DNA of 64,000 bases from Oscillospiraceae bacterium. GTDB lineage: Bacteria > Bacillota > Clostridia > Oscillospirales > Ruminococcaceae. A program made the translations under genes and the position numbers. Of this stretch, positions 34,365-42,684 are shown in pieces. The DNA is taken from positions 68,922 through 132,921 of the forward strand of contig JAGZUF010000008.1 in NCBI GenBank assembly GCA_018380115.1, read 5' to 3'. Below the pieces are notes generated by a model that was not told where the DNA came from, ran no database searches, and saw nothing but the letters and a program-made list of their open reading frames with translations. Positions within the stretch are counted from its first letter, which is position 1; every line of letters begins with the position of its first letter.

Positions 34365-35342
34365 TTATTCTGCCTGTGTGGCAACTTCCACCACTGTGCC
34401 CGCCATGCCGCTGAACACAGAGGTGTCAATGCCCAGTGCCGCAGCGGTTTCGGTGTTCACCGTGATGATGCCGCCCTCCATTACATGATATTCAGGCACC
34501 GTGCCGCTTTGCAGGATATCCACCGCCATGCCGGCCGTATAGGCGCCCAACTCAGTGTAACTGACGCCGCAGGTGGCAAAGGCGCCCGCTTTTACAAAGG
34601 AGTCGGCCCCGGTGTAGAAGGGGATGCCTGCCGCGGCAAGCTGCTCGGAAACAGCTGCGGCAGCGGCCATCACCACGTTGTCCGTGGGGGTGAACACAGC
34701 GTCCACCCGGCCGGAAAGAGATGCCACGGCAGAGAGTATCTCGTCATTGGTATTGCCCGTTTTTTCCACATAGGTAATGCCCTTTTCTTCCAGGTATGCC
34801 TTCGCCTGCGCAATGGGCGTGGCCGAATTGGGCTCTGAATTCGAATACAAAAGGCCAACAGCCTGCACATCCGGGTTGGCGGCAAGCATCATATCCAGAA
34901 TAAATTCGGTGTTCAGCGCATCCGAGGTGCCCGTCACGTTGGAAAAGCCCTCTACCCCTGCCTCAGCCGGGTCTGAAATGGCGGCGTACACCACCGGGAT
35001 GCCCGTGCCGTCGGCAGCGTTCACCATGCACTGGGCGGCCAGTGTGGCAATGGGGATAATGGCGTCATACCCCTCCGACACAACCTGCGTGCCGATTTGG
35101 TTCAGCGTGGTGGCGTCGTTTTGCCCATTGAACTCCTTATATGCAATGGTAATGCCCTTTTCTGCAGCAAGCGCCTCCAGCTCGGCCTTCACAGCCTCTC
35201 GTATCTCATCCAAGGAAGAATGATCCATCTGCTGCACGATAGCCACAGTATAATCGGCCCCGGTGCCGGTGCCCCCGCAGGCGGCAAGGCAAAGGCAGAG
35301 CGCGGCGGCAAGCAGAATACAGAAAAACTTTTTCATCATCAT
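34365..35342 (-). CDS. trpX: ABC transporter substrate-binding lipoprotein (TrpX-like)
   Basis: A 325-residue solute-binding protein of the PF04392 type. It has a lipoprotein signal (KKFFCILLAAALCLCLAACG, lipobox LAAC) and then two periplasmic-binding-like lobes: YTVAIVQQMDHSSLDEIREA, FNGQNDATTLNQIGTQVVSE, YDAIIPIATLAAQ, PVVYAAISDPAEAG and DAVFTPTDNVVMAAA. In Firmicutes this group is the tryptophan-binding TrpX, known from T-box regulons. It starts in a run of three ATG codons after GAGGG; any of them could be used. A T-box leader upstream supports the Trp assignment. Confidence 0.85.
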   Translation of the reverse strand: MMMKKFFCILLAAALCLCLAACGGTGTGADYTVAIVQQMDHSSLDEIREAVKAELEALAAEKGITIAYKEFNGQNDATTLNQIGTQVVSEGYDAIIPIATLAAQCMVNAADGTGIPVVYAAISDPAEAGVEGFSNVTGTSDALNTEFILDMMLAANPDVQAVGLLYSNSEPNSATPIAQAKAYLEEKGITYVEKTGNTNDEILSAVASLSGRVDAVFTPTDNVVMAAAAAVSEQLAAAGIPFYTGADSFVKAGAFATCGVSYTELGAYTAGMAVDILQSGTVPEYHVMEGGIITVNTETAAALGIDTSVFSGMAGTVVEVATQAE

Positions 35343-35462
35343 GATACCCTCTTTTCAAAATAATCATGAAATATTGTATTTGGTGCGGCGGGCACCAGCA
35401 TCACCATCGCCTTGTAAAAAATTCATATACGTTCATGCTCTTTCCCCTTTGTGCGGGCAGAT

Positions 35463-35760
35463 AAAAAACGCCTGCCCCTGCTGTAAACTGCAAGGGCAGG
35501 CGTTTTGAAAACATTCCTGCGGTGCCACCTTGATTGCCGCCCCCTCACGGGGAACAGCCTCTCTACGGGATGCAGACACATCCCTGCGCTGTAACGTGCG
35601 CACACGTTGCAAGATACTCAGCCTGCGGCCTTTCCCCGCACCCTCCGCGGCCCATTTGCCCGCCCCGCATTGCGGCCCGCTTCCACCTTGCCGGGCTCTC
35701 TTTGCGCGCGCTGACGGTTTTACTTCCGCGTCTACGGTTTCTCTGTTTGCGTTTATGTTA
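35463..35760 (-). promoter_or_regulatory. T-box riboswitch, probably tRNA-Trp responsive
   Basis: On the minus strand the leader has all T-box landmarks. In Stem I there is AGTA (in GGAAGTAAAACCG) on the 5' side and the distal AGAGAG...GGTGGAAG pair. The antiterminator motif is AGGTGGCACCGCAGG (35515-35529). A strong terminator follows (AAAACGCCTGCCC with complement and six T, 35463-35508). Opposite AGTA the 3' side reads GCAAATGGG, bracketed by pairing CCGTC/GGCGG above and CGCGG/CCGCG below. TGG there would be the specifier, i.e. tryptophan. Uncharged tRNA-Trp should favour readthrough. Confidence 0.85.
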
Positions 35761-35783
35761 GCACGCGCCCTGTGTGATGTCAA
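35755..35783 (-). promoter_or_regulatory. Promoter of the T-box leader
   Basis: On the minus strand: TTGACA, 17 bases, TAACAT, placed just upstream of the T-box leader. Confidence 0.75.
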
Positions 35784-35957
35784 GTCCTTTTTCAAAATTA
35801 CCGCTTTCCCTCAGAAAAGCAAAAGAGGCACGGGCAGGCTTGCCGGAGGGCCATGCGTCGGCCAAAGCCGGGCGGCGCTTCTCTTCCTGGCAAAATATAA
35901 AACGTGATATATTTCTATCAAAAATACAAAAGCACCACATTAGAAAGAGGCATGGAT

Positions 35958-36611
35958 ATGTCAAGGAAGCAACTCAAAAGAACACTGCTGATGGGGGCCG
36001 GCTGCGCCGTGTTTCTGCTGGCGGGCATTGTATATTCGCTGCTGTACAATGATGGGCGCTGGGTAATGGAAATGAATTTGGAAGAATATGTCTTTTCCGC
36101 AAAGGACATCCCCATGCTGGCGGCGGGCATGCTGGTCGCGCTTTATGCCGTATATATCGCGGTGGTTATTTGCCGGAAAGCCCTCAAAGGCCTTTCCACA
36201 CAAAAGGGCCTTCATCAGAATTACACCCGCCGGGTGCCGCCCTTTCTCGGTATATTCGGAATATTCGGCCTTTGGGGCTTTTCCGGCTTTTGGACATATT
36301 ATGCGCACGGCATTGTCTCCCCATTTCTTCTCTTTGCCCTGTTTGGGCTGTTCGGGCTGTTTTTTGAGGGAAAGCTTTCACACACTCTGGAGGACGAGCT
36401 GTTTCAGCATAATAAGGCAAGGGCAGACCTGAAGGCCTATAAAACGGGCTTTCTTCTTCTGGTCGCCGTCATTTTGCTGAGCAGATGGCGCGTATTGGCC
36501 CTTCATGCGGAATGGTGCGCAATTCTCCTGCTGATATCTGTCTCGCTTATTGTCGCTTTTGTGCTGTTTCAAAAGCGCTATCCGCTGTATTGCTATGAAA
36601 AAGAGGAATGA
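35958..36611 (+). CDS. DUF3796 family membrane protein
   Basis: A 217-residue protein with about six hydrophobic helices in three pairs (residues about 8-30, 47-70, 95-112, 118-137, 165-180, 184-203). The region KLSHTLEDELFQHNKARADLKAYKTGF matches the conserved part of DUF3796, a family of small membrane proteins in Firmicutes that are nearly always next to an XRE regulator. The ATG at 35958 fits AGAGG best; one at 35952 is equally in frame. Its stop overlaps the start of an HTH gene (ATGA-type overlap), giving the usual two-gene module. Function unknown. Confidence 0.8.
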   Translation: MSRKQLKRTLLMGAGCAVFLLAGIVYSLLYNDGRWVMEMNLEEYVFSAKDIPMLAAGMLVALYAVYIAVVICRKALKGLSTQKGLHQNYTRRVPPFLGIFGIFGLWGFSGFWTYYAHGIVSPFLLFALFGLFGLFFEGKLSHTLEDELFQHNKARADLKAYKTGFLLLVAVILLSRWRVLALHAEWCAILLLISVSLIVAFVLFQKRYPLYCYEKEE

Positions 36612-36833
36612 CCATGGAGACAGATTTCAGATGTGAGCTGAAGACATACCGTGTGGCGCAGGGCCTGACGCAGGAGCGGCTGGCGGAAAAGATAGGCGTA
36701 CGGCGCGAAACCATCATGCGGCTGGAAAAGGCGCAGTACAACCCCTCCTTTCAAGCTGACTATCGACATCTCAAGAGCTGTAAAGGCCCCCATAGAGGAT
36801 ATTTTTATTTTCGCACAGTCGGATGAAGGATAA
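36608..36833 (+). pseudogene. HTH (XRE) regulator, frameshifted
   Basis: The N-terminal 49 residues are a clean XRE HTH (LKTYRVAQGLTQERLAEKIG, then VRRETIMRLEKAQYNPSF). At about base 36752 there is one extra base. Continuing in the shifted frame gives KLTIDISRAVKAPIEDIFIF, the normal ending of this short family (compare LALKIAKALNVPVEDIF), and then a stop at 36831. In the unshifted frame the protein ends at 36826 with unrelated residues. It may be a decayed gene or a sequencing error. Its partner is the DUF3796 gene. Confidence 0.75.
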
Positions 36834-36890
36834 GCGCCCCGGCAGGGCGTGCTGTTTTCTCATAAATGTAACCACTTGCACACAAAATTA

Positions 36891-36899
36891 TGGTATAAT
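36891..36899 (+). promoter_or_regulatory. Extended -10 promoter of the leader
   Basis: TGGTATAAT is a consensus extended -10 element (TG, one base, TATAAT). The -35 region is poor. It points into the 500-nt leader before the parvulin gene. Confidence 0.7.
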
Positions 36900-36904
36900 G
36901 TGTC

Positions 36905-37410
36905 CACTTGGCGGATCCACGCGCAGGCGGAGGATAAGGCTGGTGAAACAGCTGCCGTACCCTTAACGAGGCCGGGCTAAAAGGCGAAGGACGGGTTTCG
37001 TGAATGTGGCATCATATCTCCACTTGGCGGGCGCGGGCAAAAGCACAGTACGGGCCCGGCGGGGAAGACTCCGCTCCCTTCCTGTGCGCGAGCCGCAATG
37101 TAAGGCGCGGGTTCAGCCGGTGCAGCAGCGCACCTTTGTTTCACGAATACAGGCAGCAGCGCAGTAGGGGCCTGATGGAGCAGCTGTCGCAGCCCGGCGA
37201 ACGGGCGCAGCATGTGCCCGGCGAATACGGCAGCGCCTGCTGCGGGCGGCAAGCTCCGGTGTGCAAAGCATGAGCCCGGCACGGCCGTCATGCCCTGTGC
37301 CGGTGCGCTATGCCCGGCAGCAGGTAAAATGCCCCCTGCCGCCCTGCACACACCGCCCTGCTGCACAATACATCACGGCAGATACAGCCGTAATTGGGAG
37401 GAAGCAACCT
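36905..37410 (+). ncRNA. Unidentified structured leader or RNA
   Basis: About 500 GC-rich bases without a believable gene follow a consensus promoter and end at the ribosome site of the parvulin gene. TCCACTTGGCGG occurs twice (36903 and 37019). GCTG-GTGAAA-CAGC forms a small hairpin near 36940-36953. TTCGTGAA (about 36997) is complementary to TTCACGAA (about 37140), which would close a domain of about 150 nt. It does not match RNase P, tmRNA, SRP or 6S RNA by eye, nor a riboswitch I know. The RNA type is not established; a long 5' UTR is the alternative. Confidence 0.45.
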
Positions 37411-38466
37411 ATGAAATTTTGCCTTAAAATTCTTTGCATCACGCTGTGCCTCGCGCTTGGTGCAGCCGCACTGGCCGGCTGTTCCAGCCAGAGTGCGCCC
37501 GCATCATCCGGCTCGGCCGCCTCGGCGTCCGGCACCGGGGCAGAGGCCCACGAGCCAGGCCTGTTCATCGACGGAGAAAGGGTAGAGGCAGACCCCGTGC
37601 TCAAATTCAACGGGGAAGAAGTTCCGTTCGATTTATACCGCTATATTTTTCTCACGTTCTGCGACCGCTTTGCCGGTGAGGACGCCGGCTACTGGGAGGA
37701 TATGAGCGACGAGAATACAGCACAGGCCGCCGAAGCCGTCAAGCTATACACGCTGAACAATGCACTTTCGTTCCCCATGTTCCGACAGTGGGCTAAAGAG
37801 CTGGGCGTAAGCCTGACAGAAGAGGAAAAGGCCGAAATAGAGCAGGTGGCCGCCGACTGGGAAGAATATTTTGGCTCTGAGAAAGAATATGAAAGCTTTC
37901 TTTCCATCAACCATCTTACAAAAGAGCTTGCCATTCAAATGGAGCTGGACACGCAGCTGAGCAACAAGGTGCTAGAGGCGGCCTTTGGCGAGGATATCAA
38001 GGCAGACGTGCTGGAAAACTTTGTGCATGTGCAGCATGTGCTCATCCAGTTTGAGGACGCTGAGGCGGACGACCACTCTGCCGAGCTCGCCAAGGCTGAG
38101 GAGGTGCTGGAAAAGGCAAGGGCGGGCGAAGATTTCAACGCCCTGATGGAGGAATACAACGAGGACCCCGGTGAGCCGGAAGAGGGCTACTACTTCCCTG
38201 CCGGCGTAATGGTGCAGGAGTTCGAGGACGCCTCGTTCGCTTTGAAGGACGGCGAAATCAGCGATATTGTAGAGACGAGCTACGGCTACCATATCATCAA
38301 GCGCCTGCCCATGGACGAAAGCTATATCGACGCACATCTGCTGGACCTTGCCGCCGATTCCTCTGTAAACGAGCAGATGCAGCAGGAAATGGATGAGCGC
38401 CTGCGCGCCGGGGATATCTGGTATTGCGACGAATACGACCAGATTTCGCCCGCCACACTGTTTTAA
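37411..38466 (+). CDS. Foldase lipoprotein with parvulin-type PPIase domain (PrsA/SurA-like)
   Basis: A 351-residue exported lipoprotein. The signal peptide (FCLKILCITLCLALGAAALAG) ends in the lipobox LAGCSS, then a Ser/Ala-rich linker. Residues about 80-200 are a helical chaperone part. The parvulin domain spans about 205-310 (VQHVLIQFED, then YNEDPGEPEEGYYFPAG, ALKDGEISDIVETSYGYHII). The histidines and the final YGYHII are typical of PrsA-like isomerases that fold secreted proteins. AATTGGGAGG lies ten bases before the ATG. It follows an unusually long leader and is closed by a strong terminator. Confidence 0.9.
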   Translation: MKFCLKILCITLCLALGAAALAGCSSQSAPASSGSAASASGTGAEAHEPGLFIDGERVEADPVLKFNGEEVPFDLYRYIFLTFCDRFAGEDAGYWEDMSDENTAQAAEAVKLYTLNNALSFPMFRQWAKELGVSLTEEEKAEIEQVAADWEEYFGSEKEYESFLSINHLTKELAIQMELDTQLSNKVLEAAFGEDIKADVLENFVHVQHVLIQFEDAEADDHSAELAKAEEVLEKARAGEDFNALMEEYNEDPGEPEEGYYFPAGVMVQEFEDASFALKDGEISDIVETSYGYHIIKRLPMDESYIDAHLLDLAADSSVNEQMQQEMDERLRAGDIWYCDEYDQISPATLF

Positions 38467-38489
38467 GCACCGCTTTCTGTCAAAGAGCA

Positions 38490-38535
38490 AAAAATGCGCC
38501 GCCCCGGCCTTTCTCAGCCGGGGCGGCGCATTTTT
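38490..38535 (+). terminator. Bidirectional terminator after the parvulin gene
   Basis: A 19-bp perfect stem (AAAAATGCGCCGCCCCGGC and complement) with an eight-base loop and T run. Confidence 0.92.
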
Positions 38536-38787
38536 GGATTTCGTGAAATACCGGCCGTGCCGGTGAGGCTCGCTGTAAAAAGCCTTTGCCTCCGGCACCG
38601 GCCCAAGTGGGCTGCTGGCGGCGGCTGCCTGAAAAGTGGAAGTCATTGCCCAGGGCGGCAAACCGTCCCTCTCCGGGCTGCGGGGCAGGTGACGCAGACG
38701 GAACCAGCCTTGCGGCCTCTTAAAGAGGCCTGCCTGTAATATGCACTTCCAGCCCTGTACAGCCTATGCGCTTTACAGGTGGGGCGA
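38536..38787. other. Intergenic region without a recognised gene
   Basis: It holds a copy of the dispersed motif GTAAAAAGCCTTTGCCTCC (38574-38594) followed by GGCACCGG, and a palindrome GGCCTCTT-A-AAGAGGCC (38714-38730). No coding potential was recognised. The convergent genes on both sides end here. Confidence 0.5.
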
Positions 38788-39846
38788 TTATTTGTTTTTA
38801 TACATTTCCTGATAATATTTCTGGTAGCTGCCGCTGGTGACGTTTGCCATCCATTCCTCATGGGCAAGATACCAGTCTATGGTCTTTACGATGCCCTCTT
38901 CAAAAGGTGTTTCGGGGTACCAGCCCAGTTCGTTTTTAATCTTCTCCGGGTCGATGCCATAGCGGCGGTCGTGCCCGAGCCTGTCGGCCACATAGCGGAT
39001 AAGCGTCTCGTTGATGGCGTCATCCGCAAGGCGCTGATGCAGCTGGGCAATGATGGTTTTCACAATAAAGATGTTCGGCCGTTCGTTGTGGCCGCCCACA
39101 TTATACACCTCGCCGGCGCGGCCATTTTCCGCCACCATGTCGATGGCCTTGCAGTGGTCCTCCACATACAGCCAGTCGCGCACATTCATGCCGTCGCCAT
39201 ACACCGGCAGGCTTTTATGGTTCTTCACATTGTGAATCATCAGCGGGATGAGCTTTTCCGGGAACTGATAGGGGCCGTAGTTGTTCGAACAGCGTGTAAT
39301 GTTCACCGGCATGCCGTAGGTGTCGTGGAAGGCCATCACAAACATATCCGCGCTGGCCTTGGAGGAGGAATACGGGCTGTGCGGGCACAGCGGCGTGGTT
39401 TCAGTGAAATACCCCTCGGCGCCAAGGCTGCCGTACACCTCGTCGGTGGAGACCTGTATATATTTTTTGCCGGGCGCCCACCGGCCGTCCTTCTGCCAGG
39501 CATTCTTTGCGCACTGCAAAAGGTTCACCGTGCCCAGCACGTTTGTCTCCACAAAAATTTCAGGGTTCGAGATGCTGCGGTCCACATGGCTTTCCGCGGC
39601 AAAGTTGACAACACAGTCGAAATCGTACTGCGCAAACAGCTTTTCCACCAGAACCCTGTCGCAGATATCGCCCTGCACGAACACATGGCGGCTGTCGCCC
39701 TCGGCGCCCTTCAGGTTTTCCATGTTGCCCGCGTAAGTGAGCTTGTCCAGGTTTACCAGAAGGATATCATCATACTTTTTCAGCATGTAATACACGAAGT
39801 TCGAACCAATGAACCCCGCGCAGCCTGTGATGAGATATTTTTTCAA
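38788..39846 (-). CDS. rfbB: dTDP-glucose 4,6-dehydratase
   Basis: A 352-residue short-chain dehydrogenase-type enzyme, the second step of dTDP-L-rhamnose synthesis. The NAD motif is YLITGCAGFIGSNFVYYM at the N-terminus; NFAAESHVDRSI is the family signature; the active-site pair is VSTDEVYGSLG and YSSSKASAD (YxxxK). RCSNNYGPYQFPEKLIP and GHDRRYGIDPEKI complete the match. Normal length. It is the last gene of a minus-strand operon (glycosyltransferase, rfbA, rfbD, rfbB). Confidence 0.96.
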   Translation of the reverse strand: MKKYLITGCAGFIGSNFVYYMLKKYDDILLVNLDKLTYAGNMENLKGAEGDSRHVFVQGDICDRVLVEKLFAQYDFDCVVNFAAESHVDRSISNPEIFVETNVLGTVNLLQCAKNAWQKDGRWAPGKKYIQVSTDEVYGSLGAEGYFTETTPLCPHSPYSSSKASADMFVMAFHDTYGMPVNITRCSNNYGPYQFPEKLIPLMIHNVKNHKSLPVYGDGMNVRDWLYVEDHCKAIDMVAENGRAGEVYNVGGHNERPNIFIVKTIIAQLHQRLADDAINETLIRYVADRLGHDRRYGIDPEKIKNELGWYPETPFEEGIVKTIDWYLAHEEWMANVTSGSYQKYYQEMYKNK

Positions 39847-39894
39847 TATGGTCTCTCCTTTTTACAGCGGGCGCCCCGCTGTTTACTGGGGGCG

Positions 39895-40806
39895 TTATTC
39901 CCCGTTCCAGTTTTCAAAAAACGCGGCCAGCGCCTGCTGCCAGGGGCGCATCTCATCGCCCACAGTGCAGCGCAGCATGCGGTTGTCCAGCGCGCTCCAC
40001 GCGGGCCTGTCCGCCGCGGCGGGGTGCGCAGCCTTGTACTGCGCACTAGTGCACGGCGTCACAGCGGCCTGCAGCCCGGCCAGGCGCACAATTTCTTTTG
40101 TGAACTCATACCAGGAGCATACGCCCCCGCCCGTGCAGTGATACACGCCGTATTCCTTCGTCACGGCAAGCTTCAGGATATGGTGCGCCAGATCCGCCGC
40201 ATTGGTGGGGTTGCCGCGCTGGTCGTCCACCACGGTGAGGCTGCCGTTTTTCTTTGCGGCATTCACCATTGTTTTGACAAAATTCCTGCCCGCATAGCCA
40301 TACAGCCACGCCGTGCGCACGATAAACCAGCGCGTGCAGAACTGCCGCACATACTCCTCGCCCAGCAGCTTTGTTTTGCCGTACACAGACTTCGGCGCAG
40401 GCGCCTCGCATTCTGAAATGGGCGCGCTGCCCTCGCCGCGAAACACATAATCGGTGGAAACATGCACCAGCTTTGCCCCTATTTCTTCCGCAGCCATGGC
40501 AAGGTTGCGCGCCCCCAGTGCATTTACGCGGAAGGCGTCGTCCGGGTTTGCATCGCAGCCGTCCACGTTGGTATACGCCGCACAGGAGATAATCACGTCC
40601 GGCGCGTGGCGGCGCACAAAGGCGGCCACTGCGTGCCGGTCTGTAATATCAAGGCTTTCCATGCCGGGCACGCCCACGTCTGTCTCCACCACGCTGGCAT
40701 GCAGCAGCTTTTCCGGCAGGGGGCCAAGCTCGGTGCGCCCGCGCGCAAAGCAGCGGCGCAGCTCGGTGCCGAGCTGGCCGTTTGCACCGGTAATCAGAAC
40801 CTTCAT
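39895..40806 (-). CDS. rfbD: dTDP-4-dehydrorhamnose reductase
   Basis: A 303-residue NADPH-dependent reductase performing the last step of dTDP-rhamnose synthesis. Family marks: VLITGANGQLGTELRR, DITDRHAVAAFV, CAAYTNVDGCDANPDDAFRV, STDYVFRGEGSAP, and SVYGKTKLLGEEYVRQ (YxxxK). The N-terminus is slightly longer than usual. The gene ends 48 bases before rfbB, and its start is 17 bases after rfbA. Its substrate requires the 3,5-epimerase RfbC, which is not in this cluster. Confidence 0.93.
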   Translation of the reverse strand: MKVLITGANGQLGTELRRCFARGRTELGPLPEKLLHASVVETDVGVPGMESLDITDRHAVAAFVRRHAPDVIISCAAYTNVDGCDANPDDAFRVNALGARNLAMAAEEIGAKLVHVSTDYVFRGEGSAPISECEAPAPKSVYGKTKLLGEEYVRQFCTRWFIVRTAWLYGYAGRNFVKTMVNAAKKNGSLTVVDDQRGNPTNAADLAHHILKLAVTKEYGVYHCTGGGVCSWYEFTKEIVRLAGLQAAVTPCTSAQYKAAHPAAADRPAWSALDNRMLRCTVGDEMRPWQQALAAFFENWNGE

Positions 40807-40823
40807 ACCTTACCTGCCTCTCT

Positions 40824-41711
40824 TCAATAGCGAATCTTGTTTTCCGCCACCTGCTTCAAATGCTGGCCATAGGGGCTTTTCCCATAGCGCCGGGCGCTTT
40901 CCAGCAGTTTTTCCCTCGTGATCCAGCCGTTTTTATAGGCGATCTCCTCCGGGGCGGAAATTTTGATGCCCTGACGTTTTTCCACCATGCGCACAAAATC
41001 CGCCGCATCCACAAGGCTGTCCATTGTGCCGGTGTCCAGCCATGCAAAGCCGCGGCCCAAAAGCTGCACATCCAGCCTGCCGTCCTGTAAGTAGCTGTCG
41101 TTCAGGCTGGTAATCTCCAGCTCGCCGCGCGCCGAGGGCTTCACCTGCTTTGCCCTGCCGGCAACGCAGCCGGGGTAGAAATACAGGCCTGTGATGGCAT
41201 AGTTCGATTTGGGGTGCGCGGGTTTTTCCTCCACGCTCACCACTCTGCCCGCTTCGTCAAACTCCACAATGCCGAAGCGCTCTGGGTCGTTCACATAATA
41301 GCCGAACACCGTGGCGCGCCCGTTTTCCTGCGCGTTCTTCACGGCGTTTTTCAAAATGCGGGAAAAACCGTTGCCGTAAAAAATATTGTCGCCCAGTATC
41401 ATGGCGCAGGCGTCGCCGCCAATAAACGCCTCCCCCAGAAGGAACGCCTGGGCCAGGCCGTCCGGCGAGGGCTGCACCTTATAGGAAAAGTGCACGCCGT
41501 ACTGGCTGCCATCGCCCAGAAGATGCTCGAAGCGGGGGGTGTCCTCCGGCGTGGAAATGATGAGGATGTCCTGGATGCCCGCCAGCATCAGCGTGGAAAG
41601 CGGGTAATAAATCATGGGCTTGTCGTACACCGGCAGCAGCTGCTTGGAGGTGACCATGGTGAGCGGGTACAGCCTCGTGCCGGCGCCGCCGGCAAGAATG
41701 ATGCCTTTCAT
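40824..41711 (-). CDS. rfbA: Glucose-1-phosphate thymidylyltransferase
   Basis: A 295-residue nucleotidyltransferase that makes dTDP-glucose. The nucleotide-binding start GIILAGGAGTRLYPLTMVTS, the metal-binding MILGDNIFYGNGFS, and EKPAHPKSNYAITGLYFY and FAWLDTGTMDSLVDAADFV are all characteristic of RmlA. AAAGGAG lies eight bases before the ATG. It is the first dTDP-sugar gene of the operon. Confidence 0.96.
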   Translation of the reverse strand: MKGIILAGGAGTRLYPLTMVTSKQLLPVYDKPMIYYPLSTLMLAGIQDILIISTPEDTPRFEHLLGDGSQYGVHFSYKVQPSPDGLAQAFLLGEAFIGGDACAMILGDNIFYGNGFSRILKNAVKNAQENGRATVFGYYVNDPERFGIVEFDEAGRVVSVEEKPAHPKSNYAITGLYFYPGCVAGRAKQVKPSARGELEITSLNDSYLQDGRLDVQLLGRGFAWLDTGTMDSLVDAADFVRMVEKRQGIKISAPEEIAYKNGWITREKLLESARRYGKSPYGQHLKQVAENKIRY

Positions 41712-41819
41712 TGCTGTTCTCCTTTTCTTTTATTTTAGATATCAAACGGGCTAAGTACCGCCCACACACTTATATAGTTTGAAAACGCATCTGCCAAGGC
41801 GCCGGAGCGCAGGCCCCCT

Positions 41820-42596
41820 TCAGCGCAGGCGGAACCCCCATTTGCGCCAGTAGCGCAGCATGGAGGATATCTGCCGTACAAACGGCTTCAGGCTTTTGTT
41901 CGGGCTGCGGTGCCATGCGTGATATACGTGCGTGCAGGGTGTGAAATACACCTTGCCGTAGCTTTGCGCCTTCCGGGTGATGTCGGCATCCTCCACATAC
42001 ATAAAGTAGCCCTCGTCAAACCCCTGCATCCGGCGGAACACCTCAGTGCGCACCACAAAAAAACAGCCCGTGCAGAACTCTATTTCCCTTGGCACGGTGA
42101 GGTCTTCATCCAGCATCAGATAGTGCTCTTCCGTCTTTTTCAGGCAGGCCAGCGGCACCTGCCGCGCCAGCAGGGAAAGGAAGCCCGGCGCCCGCTTTGC
42201 CGTATACTGCGGCGTGCCGTCCGGAAACAAAAGCTGCGGCGTGGCCATTACTGCGTCCGGGTGTTCATCCAGAAAGGCGCACAGCTTGCTGACGGCGTCC
42301 TCATCCAGCGTGATGTCCGGGTTTACCACGGCGTGATATTTGCTTTCCAGCAGGGGCAGCACCGCATTATGCCCGGCGCCGAACCCCACATTTTCAGGAA
42401 GGCACATCACCTGTACGCGCGGGCCCCACTGGGCCTGCCGCAGCCTTTCGCCCGTGCCGTCCGGCGAGGCGTTATCCACCAGATACAGCGAAAGCTCCGT
42501 TTCCTTCGTGTGCTGCAGCAGGCTCTGCGCCGCCTTTACAGCTTCTTCATAGCCGCCGTACGTGACGATGCAGGCGCTCACCTTTGTTTTTTCCAT
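41820..42596 (-). CDS. Glycosyltransferase family 2, rhamnosyltransferase-like
   Basis: A 258-residue GT-A enzyme. The N-terminal VSACIVTYGGYEEAVKAAQS binds the nucleotide; YLVDNASPDGTGERL and PENVGFGAGHNAVLPLL follow; VVNPDITLDEDA carries the metal-binding aspartate, and FDEGYFMYVEDADITRKAQ holds the ED catalytic region. The wording is that of WbbL-type rhamnosyltransferases. It heads the operon with rfbA, rfbD and rfbB, so it probably uses dTDP-rhamnose to build a cell-surface polysaccharide. A consensus promoter lies 60 bases upstream. Confidence 0.88.
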   Translation of the reverse strand: MEKTKVSACIVTYGGYEEAVKAAQSLLQHTKETELSLYLVDNASPDGTGERLRQAQWGPRVQVMCLPENVGFGAGHNAVLPLLESKYHAVVNPDITLDEDAVSKLCAFLDEHPDAVMATPQLLFPDGTPQYTAKRAPGFLSLLARQVPLACLKKTEEHYLMLDEDLTVPREIEFCTGCFFVVRTEVFRRMQGFDEGYFMYVEDADITRKAQSYGKVYFTPCTHVYHAWHRSPNKSLKPFVRQISSMLRYWRKWGFRLR

Positions 42597-42655
42597 GCTG
42601 CGCCTTCCCCTTTCGCCGCGCAGGCACCGCGCGGGGCCGCCTGTTGTTTGCTTTT

Positions 42656-42684
42656 ATTATACCCTACATCCTGAATATTTTCAA
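42656..42684 (-). promoter_or_regulatory. Promoter of the rhamnose and glycosyltransferase operon
   Basis: On the minus strand: TTGAAA, 17 bases, perfect TATAAT, 60 bases before the glycosyltransferase start. Confidence 0.75.

Noticed and set aside
37004..37273. Short open frames in the leader before the parvulin gene.
   Set aside because: No ribosome site, no recognisable domain, and they lie in a stretch with RNA-like hairpins.
36905..37410. RNase P RNA, tmRNA, SRP RNA or cobalamin riboswitch as identity of the leader.
   Set aside because: The conserved cores of these RNAs (for example GAGGAAAGTCC of RNase P, or the B12 box) were not found.
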